Shown here: piece after piece, positions 8,316-16,271 of the stretch
Numbering within the stretch: the stretch's first letter is position 1
Layout: the number at the start of each line of letters is the position of its first letter
Origin: Massilia forsythiae
Lineage (GTDB): Bacteria > Pseudomonadota > Gammaproteobacteria > Burkholderiales > Burkholderiaceae_D
Assembly (NCBI RefSeq): GCF_012849555.1
Contig: NZ_CP051685.1
Coordinates: 868,001 to 932,000, forward strand
DNA length: 64,000 nt
Direction: 5' to 3'
The notes under the pieces: model-generated
Databases searched by the model: none
Told to the model about the DNA's origin: nothing
The model's input: the letters and a program-made list of their open reading frames with translations, nothing else
Program-made: the position numbers and the translations under genes

Positions 8316-9386
8316 TTATTTGATGCCGGCCATTTCCTTGTGCTGTACACCCAGCGCTTCCTGCTGCTTGCGGTAGCGGATCGACGACCACACCGAGGCG
8401 CCGATGAAGGCCACGCCTGCCAGGCCGGTGATCAGTTCGGGCACATGGAACTTCATGCTCGCCAACATGATCAGGGCCAGGATGCCGATCGCATAGTGGG
8501 CGCCGTGCTCCAGGTAGACGAACTGGTCGAGCGTGCCCTTTTCCACCAGGTACACCGTCAGCGAACGCACGAACATCGCACCGATCGCCAGGCCCAGCAT
8601 GATGATCACGACGTCGTTGGTGATGGCGAACGCGCCGATCACGCCGTCGAAGCTGAACGATGCATCCAGCACTTCCAGGTACAGGAAGCCGCCGATACCG
8701 CCGCGCTTGACCATCTCGCCGACGTCGCCGCCGCCCTCTTCCGACTTTTCCAGCATGTTGCTCAGCACATCCACGCCGACGTAGACCAGGATGCCCCACA
8801 GGCCGGACAGCAGCACCACCATCTTCTGCGCTTCGGCGACCAGCGACAAGCTGGCCATCAGGGCAGCGATCGCGATCATCACCGAGATCGAAGACACCTT
8901 GCCGAGCGAACCGAGCTTGGCTTCGAAGTGGCCCAGCCAGTGGTGTTCCTTCTCGTCGTCGAACAGGAAATTCAGGAACACCAGCAGCAGGAACATGCCG
9001 CCGAACGCCGCCACCTCCGCGTGGTGGTTGGTCAGGTGCTGCGAATACGCCTTCGGGTTTTCCAGCGCCAGGTGCCACACGTCGACCATGCTCAGGTTGG
9101 CCGCCACCGCCACGATCACCAGCGGGAACAGCAGGCGCATGCCGAACACGGCGATGACGATGCCGACGCCTAGGAACAGTTTTTTCCAGAATTCGTCCCA
9201 GTCCTTCAGCACCGAGGCGTTGACCACCGCGTTGTCGAACGACAGCGAGACTTCCATGACGGCCAGGATCGCGGCGATGCCGACCGCGGTCACCGCGCCG
9301 CTCAGGCCGCCGTGTTCGTAGCCCCACCAGCCCGAGCCGACCAGGCACAGCGCCGTGACGATGAATGAGATTCTGAAGTGCTTCAT
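8316..9386 (-). CDS. DUF475 TerC-like integral membrane protein
   Basis: A 356-residue inner-membrane protein with about nine hydrophobic segments. The two TerC-superfamily signatures are present: [12 protein letters not shown] near residue 50 and [16 protein letters not shown] further on. Their acidic residues in the membrane are proposed metal or ion ligands. The cytoplasmic loop contains [19 protein letters not shown]. Start chosen at ATG 9386 (MKHFRISF), since an upstream TTG-type extension is not hydrophobic; AGGGAT lies upstream. First gene of the ter operon and probably the membrane anchor for TerD/TerZ. It is divergent from the NhaR-like regulator across 105 bp. Confidence 0.88.
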   Translation of the reverse strand: MKHFRISFIVTALCLVGSGWWGYEHGGLSGAVTAVGIAAILAVMEVSLSFDNAVVNASVLKDWDEFWKKLFLGVGIVIAVFGMRLLFPLVIVAVAANLSMVDVWHLALENPKAYSQHLTNHHAEVAAFGGMFLLLVFLNFLFDDEKEHHWLGHFEAKLGSLGKVSSISVMIAIAALMASLSLVAEAQKMVVLLSGLWGILVYVGVDVLSNMLEKSEEGGGDVGEMVKRGGIGGFLYLEVLDASFSFDGVIGAFAITNDVVIIMLGLAIGAMFVRSLTVYLVEKGTLDQFVYLEHGAHYAIGILALIMLASMKFHVPELITGLAGVAFIGASVWSSIRYRKQQEALGVQHKEMAGIK

Positions 9387-9452
9387 GGCTGGGGATCCCT
9401 GTTGTTTTTGTTGACAGGGCGCAGTGTAGGTCTTTGCAACCAATCAAAAAAG

Positions 9453-9477
9453 CGAAGATACTATGAGAATTACTTCG
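9453..9477. promoter_or_regulatory. Candidate LysR-type operator
   Basis: CGAAG at 9453-9457 and CTTCG at 9473-9477 form an inverted repeat with 15 bp between, just before the nhaR-like start at 9492. It lies in the divergent intergenic space with the DUF475-ter operon. LysR-type regulators bind such interrupted dyads with a T-N11-A core. Proposed role: autoregulation and control of the ter operon. Confidence 0.4.
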
Positions 9478-9491
9478 AAAAAAACTGATCA

Positions 9492-10415
9492 ATGAAAAAC
9501 GACATCAACTACCGTCACCTGTATTACTTCTGGGTCGTGGCCAAGGAAGGCGGCATCACGCGCGCCGCCGAACGCCTCGGCCTGGCGGTGCAGACCGTCA
9601 GTTCGCAACTGACGCTGCTGGAGCAGGCGCTCGGCAAGACCCTGTTCTCGCAGCAGGGCCGGCGCCTGGTGCTGACCGAGGCCGGGCGCCTGGCGCTGAC
9701 CTATGCCGACCAGATCTTCCTGCTGGGCGAGCAGCTGCAGGAAGCGTTGAACGAAGCCGACAGCGGGCGCACCCGGCTGACGGTCGGCATTTCCGATTCG
9801 CTGCCCAAGCTGTCGGCCTTCCGCATGCTGGAAGCGGCGATGCAGGTCGAGCGTCCGGTGCGCCTGGTGTGCTACGAAGACCAGTTCGAGGCGCTGCTGG
9901 CCGACCTGGCGCTGCACAAGCTGGACGTGGTGCTGACCGACCGCGAAGTGCGCGCCGGCGCCACCCTGAAAGTGTTCAGCCACCAGTTGTTCGAGAGCGA
10001 GATGGTGGTGGTCGGCGTGCCGGCGCTGGCGCAGCGCTTCGGCGCGGACGCGCACGACGGCGACACCTTCCCCGCCAACCTGAACGGCGCGCCGTTCCTG
10101 CTGCCGACGCGCAACAATGCCTTGCGCGGCAAGATCGACGAATGGTTCGTGCAGCACCACGTGCGACCGGACGTGGTCGGCGAGTTCGAGGACAACGCCC
10201 TCTTGAATACCTTCGGGCGGCGCGGCCTGGGCCTGTTCTTCGCGCCGGCGGCGCTGGCGGGCGAGGTCGCCGAGCAGTTCGGCGCGGTGCTGATCGGCAA
10301 GGTGCCGAGCGTGCGCGAGCAGTTCTACATGATCTCGAACGACCGCAAGATCAAGCATCCGGCGGTCGAGGCGATGCTGGCGGCGGTGCACAAAGGGGCA
10401 CTGGCCGCGAGTTAA
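9492..10415 (+). CDS. nhaR: NhaR-type LysR family transcriptional regulator
   Basis: 307 residues. The N-terminal winged helix (NYRHLYYFWVVAKEGGITRAAERL) matches NhaR, the LysR member that activates the NhaA sodium/proton antiporter in enterics. The C-terminal effector domain includes GRRGLGLFFAPAALA and VPSVREQFYMISNDRK, also NhaR-like. No nhaA gene is nearby. Instead it is divergent from the DUF475/ter operon, so its local target may be that operon. The ATG follows AAAAAAACTGATCA, without a strong Shine-Dalgarno. Family assignment is firm; ligand and targets are inferred. Confidence 0.87.
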   Translation: MKNDINYRHLYYFWVVAKEGGITRAAERLGLAVQTVSSQLTLLEQALGKTLFSQQGRRLVLTEAGRLALTYADQIFLLGEQLQEALNEADSGRTRLTVGISDSLPKLSAFRMLEAAMQVERPVRLVCYEDQFEALLADLALHKLDVVLTDREVRAGATLKVFSHQLFESEMVVVGVPALAQRFGADAHDGDTFPANLNGAPFLLPTRNNALRGKIDEWFVQHHVRPDVVGEFEDNALLNTFGRRGLGLFFAPAALAGEVAEQFGAVLIGKVPSVREQFYMISNDRKIKHPAVEAMLAAVHKGALAAS

Positions 10416-10521
10416 TCTGTACAATGTGACGCAAGCTTTGTCTTTTTATTAATTACCAGACGCCTCGCGACAAGGCGCCGGCAGCAGCAGCGCCGGCCCG
10501 GCCGGGGTGTCGAACCACTCT

Positions 10522-11865
10522 ATGCAAAACGTATTGTTCGTCGTTCTGGCCCTGTTCCTGGTGGCGCTGAACGGCTTCTTCGTGGCGGCCGAATTCGGCA
10601 TCGTCACCCTGCGCAAGACGCGCGTGCGCGCGATCGCCAAGGCCGGCGGCCTGCGCGGGCGCATCCTGTTCAAGGTCCACGGCCAGCTCGACGCCTACCT
10701 GTCCGCCTGCCAGCTCGGCATCACCCTGGCCTCGCTGGGCCTGGGCTGGGTCGGCGAACCGGCCTTTGCGCGCATCCTGGAGCCGCTGTTCGCGCTGGCC
10801 GGCGTGACCAACGAGCAGCTGATCCACGGCGTGTCCTTCGTCATCGCCTTCGGCGTGATCTCGTTCCTGCACATCGTCGTGGGCGAACTGGCGCCGAAGT
10901 CGCTGGCGATCCGCGTGCCGGAAGCGGTCGGCCTGTGGAGCGCGGTGCCGCTGTACGGCTTTTACTGGGCCATGTACCCGGCGATCTGGCTGCTCAATGC
11001 CAGCGCCAACATGGTACTGCGCGTGGCTGGCCTGTCCGGCGTGGGCGGCCACGAGACCCATTACTCGAACGACGAGCTGAAGCTGATCCTGCGCACCAAC
11101 ACCAGCACCGGCGAAAAATTCACCCACGACGAGCGCCACATCCTGGCGCAGTCGCTGGAGTTCTCGCAGCACTCGGTGGCCGACCTGATGCGTCCGATCA
11201 ACGAGGTCAGCGCGCTGTACGCCAGCCGCAGCCTGGAAGCCAACCTGGACACCATGCGCCGCAACCGCTTCTCGCGCTACCCGTACTTCGACGAGGAAGG
11301 CGAAGAGGTGCTGGGCGTGATCCATTTGAAGGACCTGTTCTTCGCCGAGCAGTCGGGCAAGGAAGTCACCGACCTCACCGACTACCTGCGCCCGGTCGAG
11401 ATGATCTCGGCGCGCACCCCGGCGATCGAACTGTTCCGCCGCCTGCGCGGCGGCGCCCCGCACTTCGCGCTGATCGGCGAAAAGGGCAAGCGCCCGGTCG
11501 GTTTTATTACGCTGGACAATTTGCTGGGCGCCATCGTCGGCGAGATCCGCGACGAATTCCGCCTCAACGAAAACGACTGGCTGAAGCAGACCGACGGCAC
11601 CTACATCGGCAAGGCCAGCCTGCCGATCGTCTCGCTCGAGCGCGTGCTCGGCATCGACATCGACAACGAGGCGATGGGCCTGGACGAGGTCGAGTCGGTG
11701 GGCGGCTTGCTGATGGCCAAGCTGGGCGACATCCCCAAGCAGGGCCAGCGCATCGAGTTCCCGAAGTTCGACGTGGTCGTCAAGAAGACCAACGGCCCGC
11801 GCATCCTGCTGGTAAAGGTGATTCCGCAACTGGAACGCGGCGCCGACGAGGACGACCTCGACTGA
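10522..11865 (+). CDS. CNNM/CorC (HlyC) family membrane protein
   Basis: 447 residues. The N-terminal CNNM (DUF21) domain has about four transmembrane segments, starting VLFVVLALFLVALNGFFVAAEFG, with the GWVGEPAFARIL motif. Two CBS domains follow (FSRYPYFDEEGEEVLGVIHLKDLFF is the second half of the pair), then a C-terminal CorC/HlyC domain (EFRLNENDWLKQTDGTYIGKA). Such proteins are proposed magnesium or cobalt exporters; the haemolysin name is historical. ATG 10522 is preferred over GTG 10507 because the CNNM helix begins directly after it. The gene stands alone downstream of nhaR. Confidence 0.9.
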   Translation: MQNVLFVVLALFLVALNGFFVAAEFGIVTLRKTRVRAIAKAGGLRGRILFKVHGQLDAYLSACQLGITLASLGLGWVGEPAFARILEPLFALAGVTNEQLIHGVSFVIAFGVISFLHIVVGELAPKSLAIRVPEAVGLWSAVPLYGFYWAMYPAIWLLNASANMVLRVAGLSGVGGHETHYSNDELKLILRTNTSTGEKFTHDERHILAQSLEFSQHSVADLMRPINEVSALYASRSLEANLDTMRRNRFSRYPYFDEEGEEVLGVIHLKDLFFAEQSGKEVTDLTDYLRPVEMISARTPAIELFRRLRGGAPHFALIGEKGKRPVGFITLDNLLGAIVGEIRDEFRLNENDWLKQTDGTYIGKASLPIVSLERVLGIDIDNEAMGLDEVESVGGLLMAKLGDIPKQGQRIEFPKFDVVVKKTNGPRILLVKVIPQLERGADEDDLD

Positions 11866-12014
11866 TCCACACCGGCGCCACCGGCCGGCTCGCGCAGGTG
11901 GCGCACTGCAGTATCTTCCATACAACATTCACAGTTTTGCAAGACAGCCGCTCCGGCATTGTCTATGCTGTCGGTTCCCTTCCCGCTGTCGCTTTCCTTT
12001 TCCGCGAGGATGCC

Positions 12015-12638
12015 ATGGACCGCAAACCGACCCTGTTCCACGCTCCCCACTCCCGTTCCGGCGCCGTGCGCATCCTGCTCGAGGAACTCGGCGCCGACTA
12101 CGACCTGCACGTACTGAACCTCAAGCAGCACGAGACGCGCGCACCCGGCTACCTGGCCGTCAACCCGATGGGCAAGGTGCCGGCCATCCTGCACGACGGC
12201 ATCCTGGTCACCGAACAGCCGGCGGTGTTCATCTACCTGGCCGATTTGTACCCGGAAGCCGGCCTGGCGCCGGCGCTGGACGACCCGCTGCGCGGCGCCT
12301 ATCTGCGCTGGCTGGTGTTCTACGGCGCCTCGTTCGAACCGGCCCTGATCGACCGCGCCCTGAAACGCGAGCCGGCGCCGCCGTCGCTGTGCCCGTACGG
12401 CGACTACGACACCGTGCTGGACACGCTCACCGCCCAGCTGCGCGGCGGCCCCTGGCTGCTGGGCGAGCGCTTCAGCGCGGCCGACGTGCTGTGGGGCAGC
12501 GCGCTGGGCTGGACCACGGCCTTCAAACTCGTGCCGGAACTGCCCGAGATCATGGCCTACGTCGAGCGCGTGACATCGCGGCCGGCGGCGCAGCGGGCGA
12601 CGGCGGCCGACGCCGAGCTGGCGGCGGCGCAGGCCTGA
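12015..12638 (+). CDS. Glutathione S-transferase family protein
   Basis: 207 residues, a typical cytosolic GST. The thioredoxin-like N-terminal domain carries SRSGAVRILLEELGADYD (catalytic Ser near residue 12) and the cis-proline/glutathione-binding motif NPMGKVPAIL...TEQPAVFIYL. The helical C-terminal domain has the conserved GGPWLLGERFSAADVLWG N-capping/hydrophobic-staple region. GAGG lies five bases before ATG 12015; a longer upstream frame is a shadow of the CorC gene. It is followed 21 bp later by an AraC-type regulator. Substrate unknown. Confidence 0.9.
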   Translation: MDRKPTLFHAPHSRSGAVRILLEELGADYDLHVLNLKQHETRAPGYLAVNPMGKVPAILHDGILVTEQPAVFIYLADLYPEAGLAPALDDPLRGAYLRWLVFYGASFEPALIDRALKREPAPPSLCPYGDYDTVLDTLTAQLRGGPWLLGERFSAADVLWGSALGWTTAFKLVPELPEIMAYVERVTSRPAAQRATAADAELAAAQA

Positions 12639-12659
12639 CGGCGGCAGCGCCCGCAGGCC

Positions 12660-13487
12660 ATGCACCTGTACCGCGAATTCGCGCCGCACCCGGCCCTGGC
12701 CGGCCACGTCGCCTGCCTGTGGACCAGCCAGGCGCTGCCGGATGGCACGCCGCTGCGCCGGCGCATCCTGCCCGACAACTGCATCGACATCCTGTGGCAA
12801 GACCGCGCGCCGCTGGGCTTCGTCGCCGGCATGATGTCGCGCGCGCACCGCTTCGAGACGCCGCAGCCGCTGCGGACGGTGGCGGTGCGCTTGCGGCCCG
12901 GCGCGGCGCGCGCCCTGTTCGACCTGCCGCTGCACGTGCTGCAGGATGCGCATCCGGCACTGGACGCGCTGTGGCCGCACGCGGAGGCCGAGGCGCTGGG
13001 CGCGGAGTTATGGGAACACGAACGGACGCCGGCGCAGCAGCTGGCGACGATCGAAGGCGCCCTGCTGGCGCGCCTGCGCGATCGCGCCGCCTGTGCGCTG
13101 GCGGCCGGCAGTGCGGCGCCGGCCGGCCGCTTGACCGATGCGGCGCTGCGCCTGATCGACGGCACCGGCGGCGCGGTGCGCATCGGCGCGCTGGCGCAGT
13201 CGCTGGGCGTCTCGCGCCAGCACCTGAACCAGCAGTTCCGCGACCGCGTCGGGCTGAATGCCAAGACCTACGCCATGGTCAGCCGTTTCGGGCGCGCCGG
13301 CGCCGCGCTGCGCGCTGCGCATGGCGCGGCGGCGCGCGACATCGACTGGGCCGGGCTGGCGCTCGATTGCGGCTACTACGACCAGTCGCACCTGATCCAC
13401 GAATTCCGGCTGTTCGCGGACCAGACGCCGCAAGCCTTCGCACTCGGGCGCTCCGGGGCCGCCACGACCGCGGGCGGACAGCCCTAG
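12660..13487 (+). CDS. AraC family transcriptional regulator
   Basis: 275 residues. The N-terminal domain begins LYREFAPHPALAGHVACLWT and contains RRILPDNCIDILW, the pattern of the DUF6597/AraC-associated ligand domain. The C-terminal double HTH spans roughly residues 165-265: IGALAQSLGVSRQHLNQQFRD and later GLALDCGYYDQSHLIHEFRL. It sits between a GST gene and a VOC gene on the same strand, so it may control either. The protein is extremely Ala/Arg/Leu-rich, in line with the GC-rich genome. Start ATG 12660 has only a weak upstream GC-rich site. Confidence 0.88.
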   Translation: MHLYREFAPHPALAGHVACLWTSQALPDGTPLRRRILPDNCIDILWQDRAPLGFVAGMMSRAHRFETPQPLRTVAVRLRPGAARALFDLPLHVLQDAHPALDALWPHAEAEALGAELWEHERTPAQQLATIEGALLARLRDRAACALAAGSAAPAGRLTDAALRLIDGTGGAVRIGALAQSLGVSRQHLNQQFRDRVGLNAKTYAMVSRFGRAGAALRAAHGAAARDIDWAGLALDCGYYDQSHLIHEFRLFADQTPQAFALGRSGAATTAGGQP

Positions 13488-13552
13488 CTTCCATTTTTCC
13501 AATACGAGGCGCCGGCCGGCGCGCACCATGGACGTTTTCACAGGAGACCATC

Positions 13553-13918
13553 ATGCTCAAAGGATTGCGTACCGTGCAGTACCCCGTGGCCGACCTGGAC
13601 CGCGCCAAGGGCTGGTTCACCGAAGTGCTCGGCACCGGCCCTTATTTCGACCAGCCCTTCTACGTCGGCTTCAGCGTCGGCGGTTTCGAACTCGGGCTGG
13701 TACCGGACGGCACGCCCGGCACCGCCGGCTCGATCGTGTACTGGGGCGTGGACGACGTCGAGGCCGAGCTGGCGCGCATCGTCAAGCTCGGCGCCAGCGT
13801 GCACGAGGCGGTGCAGGACGTCGGCGAAGGCATCCGCGTCGCGACCTTGCTGGACCCGTTCGGCAACGTCCTCGGCCTGATCGAGAATCCGCTGTTCGAT
13901 CCGGCCGCCGTGCGCTGA
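13553..13918 (+). CDS. VOC family (glyoxalase-like) protein
   Basis: 121 residues with the beta-alpha-beta-beta-beta vicinal-oxygen-chelate fold. GLRTVQYPVADLDRAKGWFTEVLGTG is the first half-module and VATLLDPFGNVLGLIENPLF the metal-ligand end of the second. CAGGAG seven bases upstream sets ATG 13553. The substrate cannot be read; VOC proteins include glyoxalase I, dioxygenases and antibiotic-binding proteins. It directly follows the AraC regulator gene (66 bp gap), in the same orientation. Confidence 0.85.
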   Translation: MLKGLRTVQYPVADLDRAKGWFTEVLGTGPYFDQPFYVGFSVGGFELGLVPDGTPGTAGSIVYWGVDDVEAELARIVKLGASVHEAVQDVGEGIRVATLLDPFGNVLGLIENPLFDPAAVR

Positions 13919-13950
13919 AGGGAGTGCCTTGCTGCGGTTGCAGCCAAAGC

Positions 13951-13980
13951 TCATTTGACTTAGCATGTGTGCTCAAATGA
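13951..13980. promoter_or_regulatory. Candidate operator of the Xre/RES pair
   Basis: TCATTTGA (13951-13958) and TCAAATGA (13973-13980) are perfect inverted arms with a 14-bp spacer, 24 bp before the antitoxin start. TTGACT overlapping the first arm could serve as a -35 box. Antitoxins of this class autorepress through such dyads, so this is the likely operator; binding is inferred. Confidence 0.5.
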
Positions 13981-14004
13981 TCATTCCAATCATGGAGGCA
14001 TGAC

Positions 14005-14670
14005 ATGAAAAATTCCGCAGCAAAGCAGTCTCAAGTCAAGACCGCAATGCCGGTGAGCGCTGCCAATCCTAAGCCGCCGGCTCGTAAGAGCGCCACGCAG
14101 ACCAAGCCGGCGACGAAACTGTCTCAGTCGAGGGCAGCATCTTCCGCGCCCAAAGGCAAATACGTCGCCGCGCTTCAGTCGTCGCCGCGAATCCACCCGG
14201 CTATCCTTCGAAAAGATCACACACGGCTGAATGTGCGTGATTTTCGCATCCTGTATCAGTCACCGCCCGAAGATCGCATCAAACTCATTCGTGCAGGCGT
14301 CGGCGCCACCGAAATGAAGGCCTTCGCAGCTGACCTTGGCATTCCACAGGACCGGTTTTTTCGTATGTTTGGCATCGCCCAGGCGACGGTGACGCGCAAG
14401 GCTTTGAAACAGCAAGCGATGTCAGTCGATGAAAGCGCGAAAATCGTCGGAATGGCAAAGTTGGTCGGTCAAGTCGAAACGATGCTGGAACAATCGGGAG
14501 ACCCCGAATTGATGCGGGATTTCGATGCACCCAAATGGCTTGCGCGCTGGATTGAAGAGCCGTCCCCGGCATTGGGAGACAAGCGTCCGGCCGAGTATAT
14601 GGACACGATCGAGGGGCAAGAAATGGTATCGCGGCTTCTATCGATGATGCAGACGGGGGCATATGCATGA
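14005..14670 (+). CDS. Xre-type antitoxin with MbcA/ParS toxin-binding domain
   Basis: 221 residues. Residues 1 to about 55 are a Lys/Ala/Ser/Pro-rich basic, probably disordered tail (NPKPPARKSATQTKPATK). The rest is the RES-antitoxin: an Xre-like helix-turn-helix (GATEMKAFAADLGIPQDRFF RMFG) and a C-terminal DUF2384 region (MARLVGQ-type helix MAKLVGQVETML, then APKWLARWIEEPSPALGDKRP and MDTIEGQEMVSRLLSMM) that blocks the toxin active site. The last codons overlap the toxin ATG by 4 bp. Typical family members are about 150 residues, so the basic tail is unusual. It may help DNA binding or be a degradation tag. Confidence 0.92.
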   Translation: MKNSAAKQSQVKTAMPVSAANPKPPARKSATQTKPATKLSQSRAASSAPKGKYVAALQSSPRIHPAILRKDHTRLNVRDFRILYQSPPEDRIKLIRAGVGATEMKAFAADLGIPQDRFFRMFGIAQATVTRKALKQQAMSVDESAKIVGMAKLVGQVETMLEQSGDPELMRDFDAPKWLARWIEEPSPALGDKRPAEYMDTIEGQEMVSRLLSMMQTGAYA

Positions 14671-15134
14671 AACTATGGCGTATCGCAACCGACACCCCTG
14701 ATTACACATCGGACGACATGACGGGAACGGGAGCCAAGATCTCCGGCGGGCGCTGGAACCGTCCGGGTACTGCCATGCTGTACTGCGGCACAAATATCTC
14801 CCTGGCAGTCCTTGAGACTTTCGTCCATTTGAAAGCAGGTGGTCTTCCGTTGAATCGCTATCTGGTGGAGATCAACGTACACGACGATGTATGGAATAAA
14901 GCCGTGGACATGCGGAACCCACCAGTGGGATGGGATGCGATTCCCGCAGGGACAGTCAGCCTGAATACCGGTGACAACTGGATCAGGGCGAATACCAGTG
15001 CATTGATGGTAGTCCCTTCGGTGATTGTCTCGGAAGAATACAACGTGTTGATCAACCCATTGCACTCTGACACCAAGACGTTCCAGGTACGCAAAGTACG
15101 TAAATGGACTTACGATTCGCGTCTCGGCAAGTAG
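14667..15134 (+). CDS. RES domain toxin
   Basis: 155 residues, full length for the RES family. The fold-defining residues are visible: the arginine in GGRWNRPG, the glutamate in LAVLETFVHL and the serine in VPSVIVSEEYNVLINPLH. Characterised members degrade NAD+ by an ADP-ribosyltransferase-like mechanism and arrest growth until the antitoxin is restored. The ATGA overlap (14667-14670) with the antitoxin gene indicates translational coupling. Some RES systems also act in phage defence. The pair is flanked downstream by a small inverted-repeat element, consistent with a mobile cassette. Confidence 0.93.
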   Translation: MKLWRIATDTPDYTSDDMTGTGAKISGGRWNRPGTAMLYCGTNISLAVLETFVHLKAGGLPLNRYLVEINVHDDVWNKAVDMRNPPVGWDAIPAGTVSLNTGDNWIRANTSALMVVPSVIVSEEYNVLINPLHSDTKTFQVRKVRKWTYDSRLGK

Positions 15135-15150
15135 CGCCTGATACTTTCAG

Positions 15151-15268
15151 GGCACCTCGAAAAATCGTAACGAGCGGCAGTCAAGGTGGCTGAGAAGCGC
15201 AGCTGTACACGAGTACAGTGAGCATCGCAAGCCACTCTGGCAACGCGCAGCAGGTTTTTCGGGTTGCC
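15151..15268. repeat. MITE-like element with 16-bp imperfect terminal inverts
   Basis: GGCACCTCGAAAAATC (15151-15166) and GGTTTTTCGGGTTGCC (15253-15268) are inverted with 13 of 16 matches, enclosing internal dyads such as GTACACGAGTAC. No coding frame. It follows the RES toxin stop by 16 bp. It could be a MITE or a composite terminator. Confidence 0.45.
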
Positions 15269-15404
15269 AAAAGCTGATGCGTGCAGTGCGTAAGGCAGGT
15301 TCCACTACTGTCCACTTCCTCGAATAGGCATCCTGTCGCATGGGCCGGAATCTGCGAACCGCCTTTGCCTACAGTAGCGTCATCGCCCACTACCGGACAC
15401 CGCC

Positions 15405-16271
15405 ATGCTGGAACTGCAAAACGTCACCAAACGCTTCGGAGCCGACCTGGTCGCGGTCGACGATGTCTCGCTGCATCTGCATGCCGGCGTGGTCGGCCTG
15501 ATCGGCCACAACGGCGCCGGCAAGACCACGCTGATGCAGATGATCGCGACGCTGGCGCGGCCGAGCAGCGGACGCATCCTGTTCGACGGCGCCGACATCG
15601 CCGTCCGCCCGGAAGCGATGCGCCGGCGCCTGGGCTACCTGCCGCAGGATTTCGGCGTCTACCGCAACGTGAGCGCGCTCGAATTCATGCAGTACTTCGC
15701 CGCCCTGAAAGGCGTGCGCGACCCGGCGCGCATCCGCCGCTTGCTGGAACTGGTCAACCTGCACGATCAGGCCCGCCGCCCCGCCAGCGGCTTCTCGGGC
15801 GGCATGCTGCGCCGCCTGGGCATCGCGCAGGCACTATTGAACGACCCGGACATCCTGGTGGTCGACGAGCCGACCGCCGGCCTCGATCCGGAAGAGCGGC
15901 TGCGCTTTCGCAACCTGCTGGCCGAACTCGGTTTCGATAAACTGGTGATCGTCTCGACCCACATCGTGTCCGACGTCGAGAGCATCGCCGGGCGGCTGGC
16001 GATCATGAAGAACGGCCGCCTGGCGGCGTGCGACACGCCGGACGCGATCCTGGCACGTGCGCGCGGCCGGGTATGGTCGGCCAGCGTCGACGCCGACGAG
16101 TACGAACGCCTGCGCGCCGCCACGCACGTGCTGCAGGCGCTGCGCCAAGGAGAACAAGTAGCGCTGCGCATCGCCCATCCGTACTCTCCCTGCCCCGGCG
16201 CGCGGTTGGCCGAACCGAGCCTGGAAGAAGCGCTGATGGCGCAGCGCTACGCGGTGCGGGAGGCGGCATGA
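15405..16271 (+). CDS. ABC transporter ATP-binding protein
   Basis: 288 residues. Walker A is GHNGAGKTT (residues about 38-46), the Q-loop is in YLPQDFGVYRNVSA, the signature is FSGGML, Walker B/D-loop is ILVVDEPTAGLDPEE and the H-loop is VSTHIVSDVES. The C-terminal 70 residues form an accessory domain seen in ABC-2 type exporter ATPases. It hydrolyses ATP to drive the membrane protein encoded next; the two genes overlap by ATGA (16268-16271). Two genes and no substrate-binding protein point to export. Substrate unknown. Confidence 0.93.
   Translation: MLELQNVTKRFGADLVAVDDVSLHLHAGVVGLIGHNGAGKTTLMQMIATLARPSSGRILFDGADIAVRPEAMRRRLGYLPQDFGVYRNVSALEFMQYFAALKGVRDPARIRRLLELVNLHDQARRPASGFSGGMLRRLGIAQALLNDPDILVVDEPTAGLDPEERLRFRNLLAELGFDKLVIVSTHIVSDVESIAGRLAIMKNGRLAACDTPDAILARARGRVWSASVDADEYERLRAATHVLQALRQGEQVALRIAHPYSPCPGARLAEPSLEEALMAQRYAVREAA

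Noticed and set aside
9489..10424. 311-residue minus-strand open frame over nhaR
   Set aside because: No family features; the plus strand encodes a complete LysR protein.
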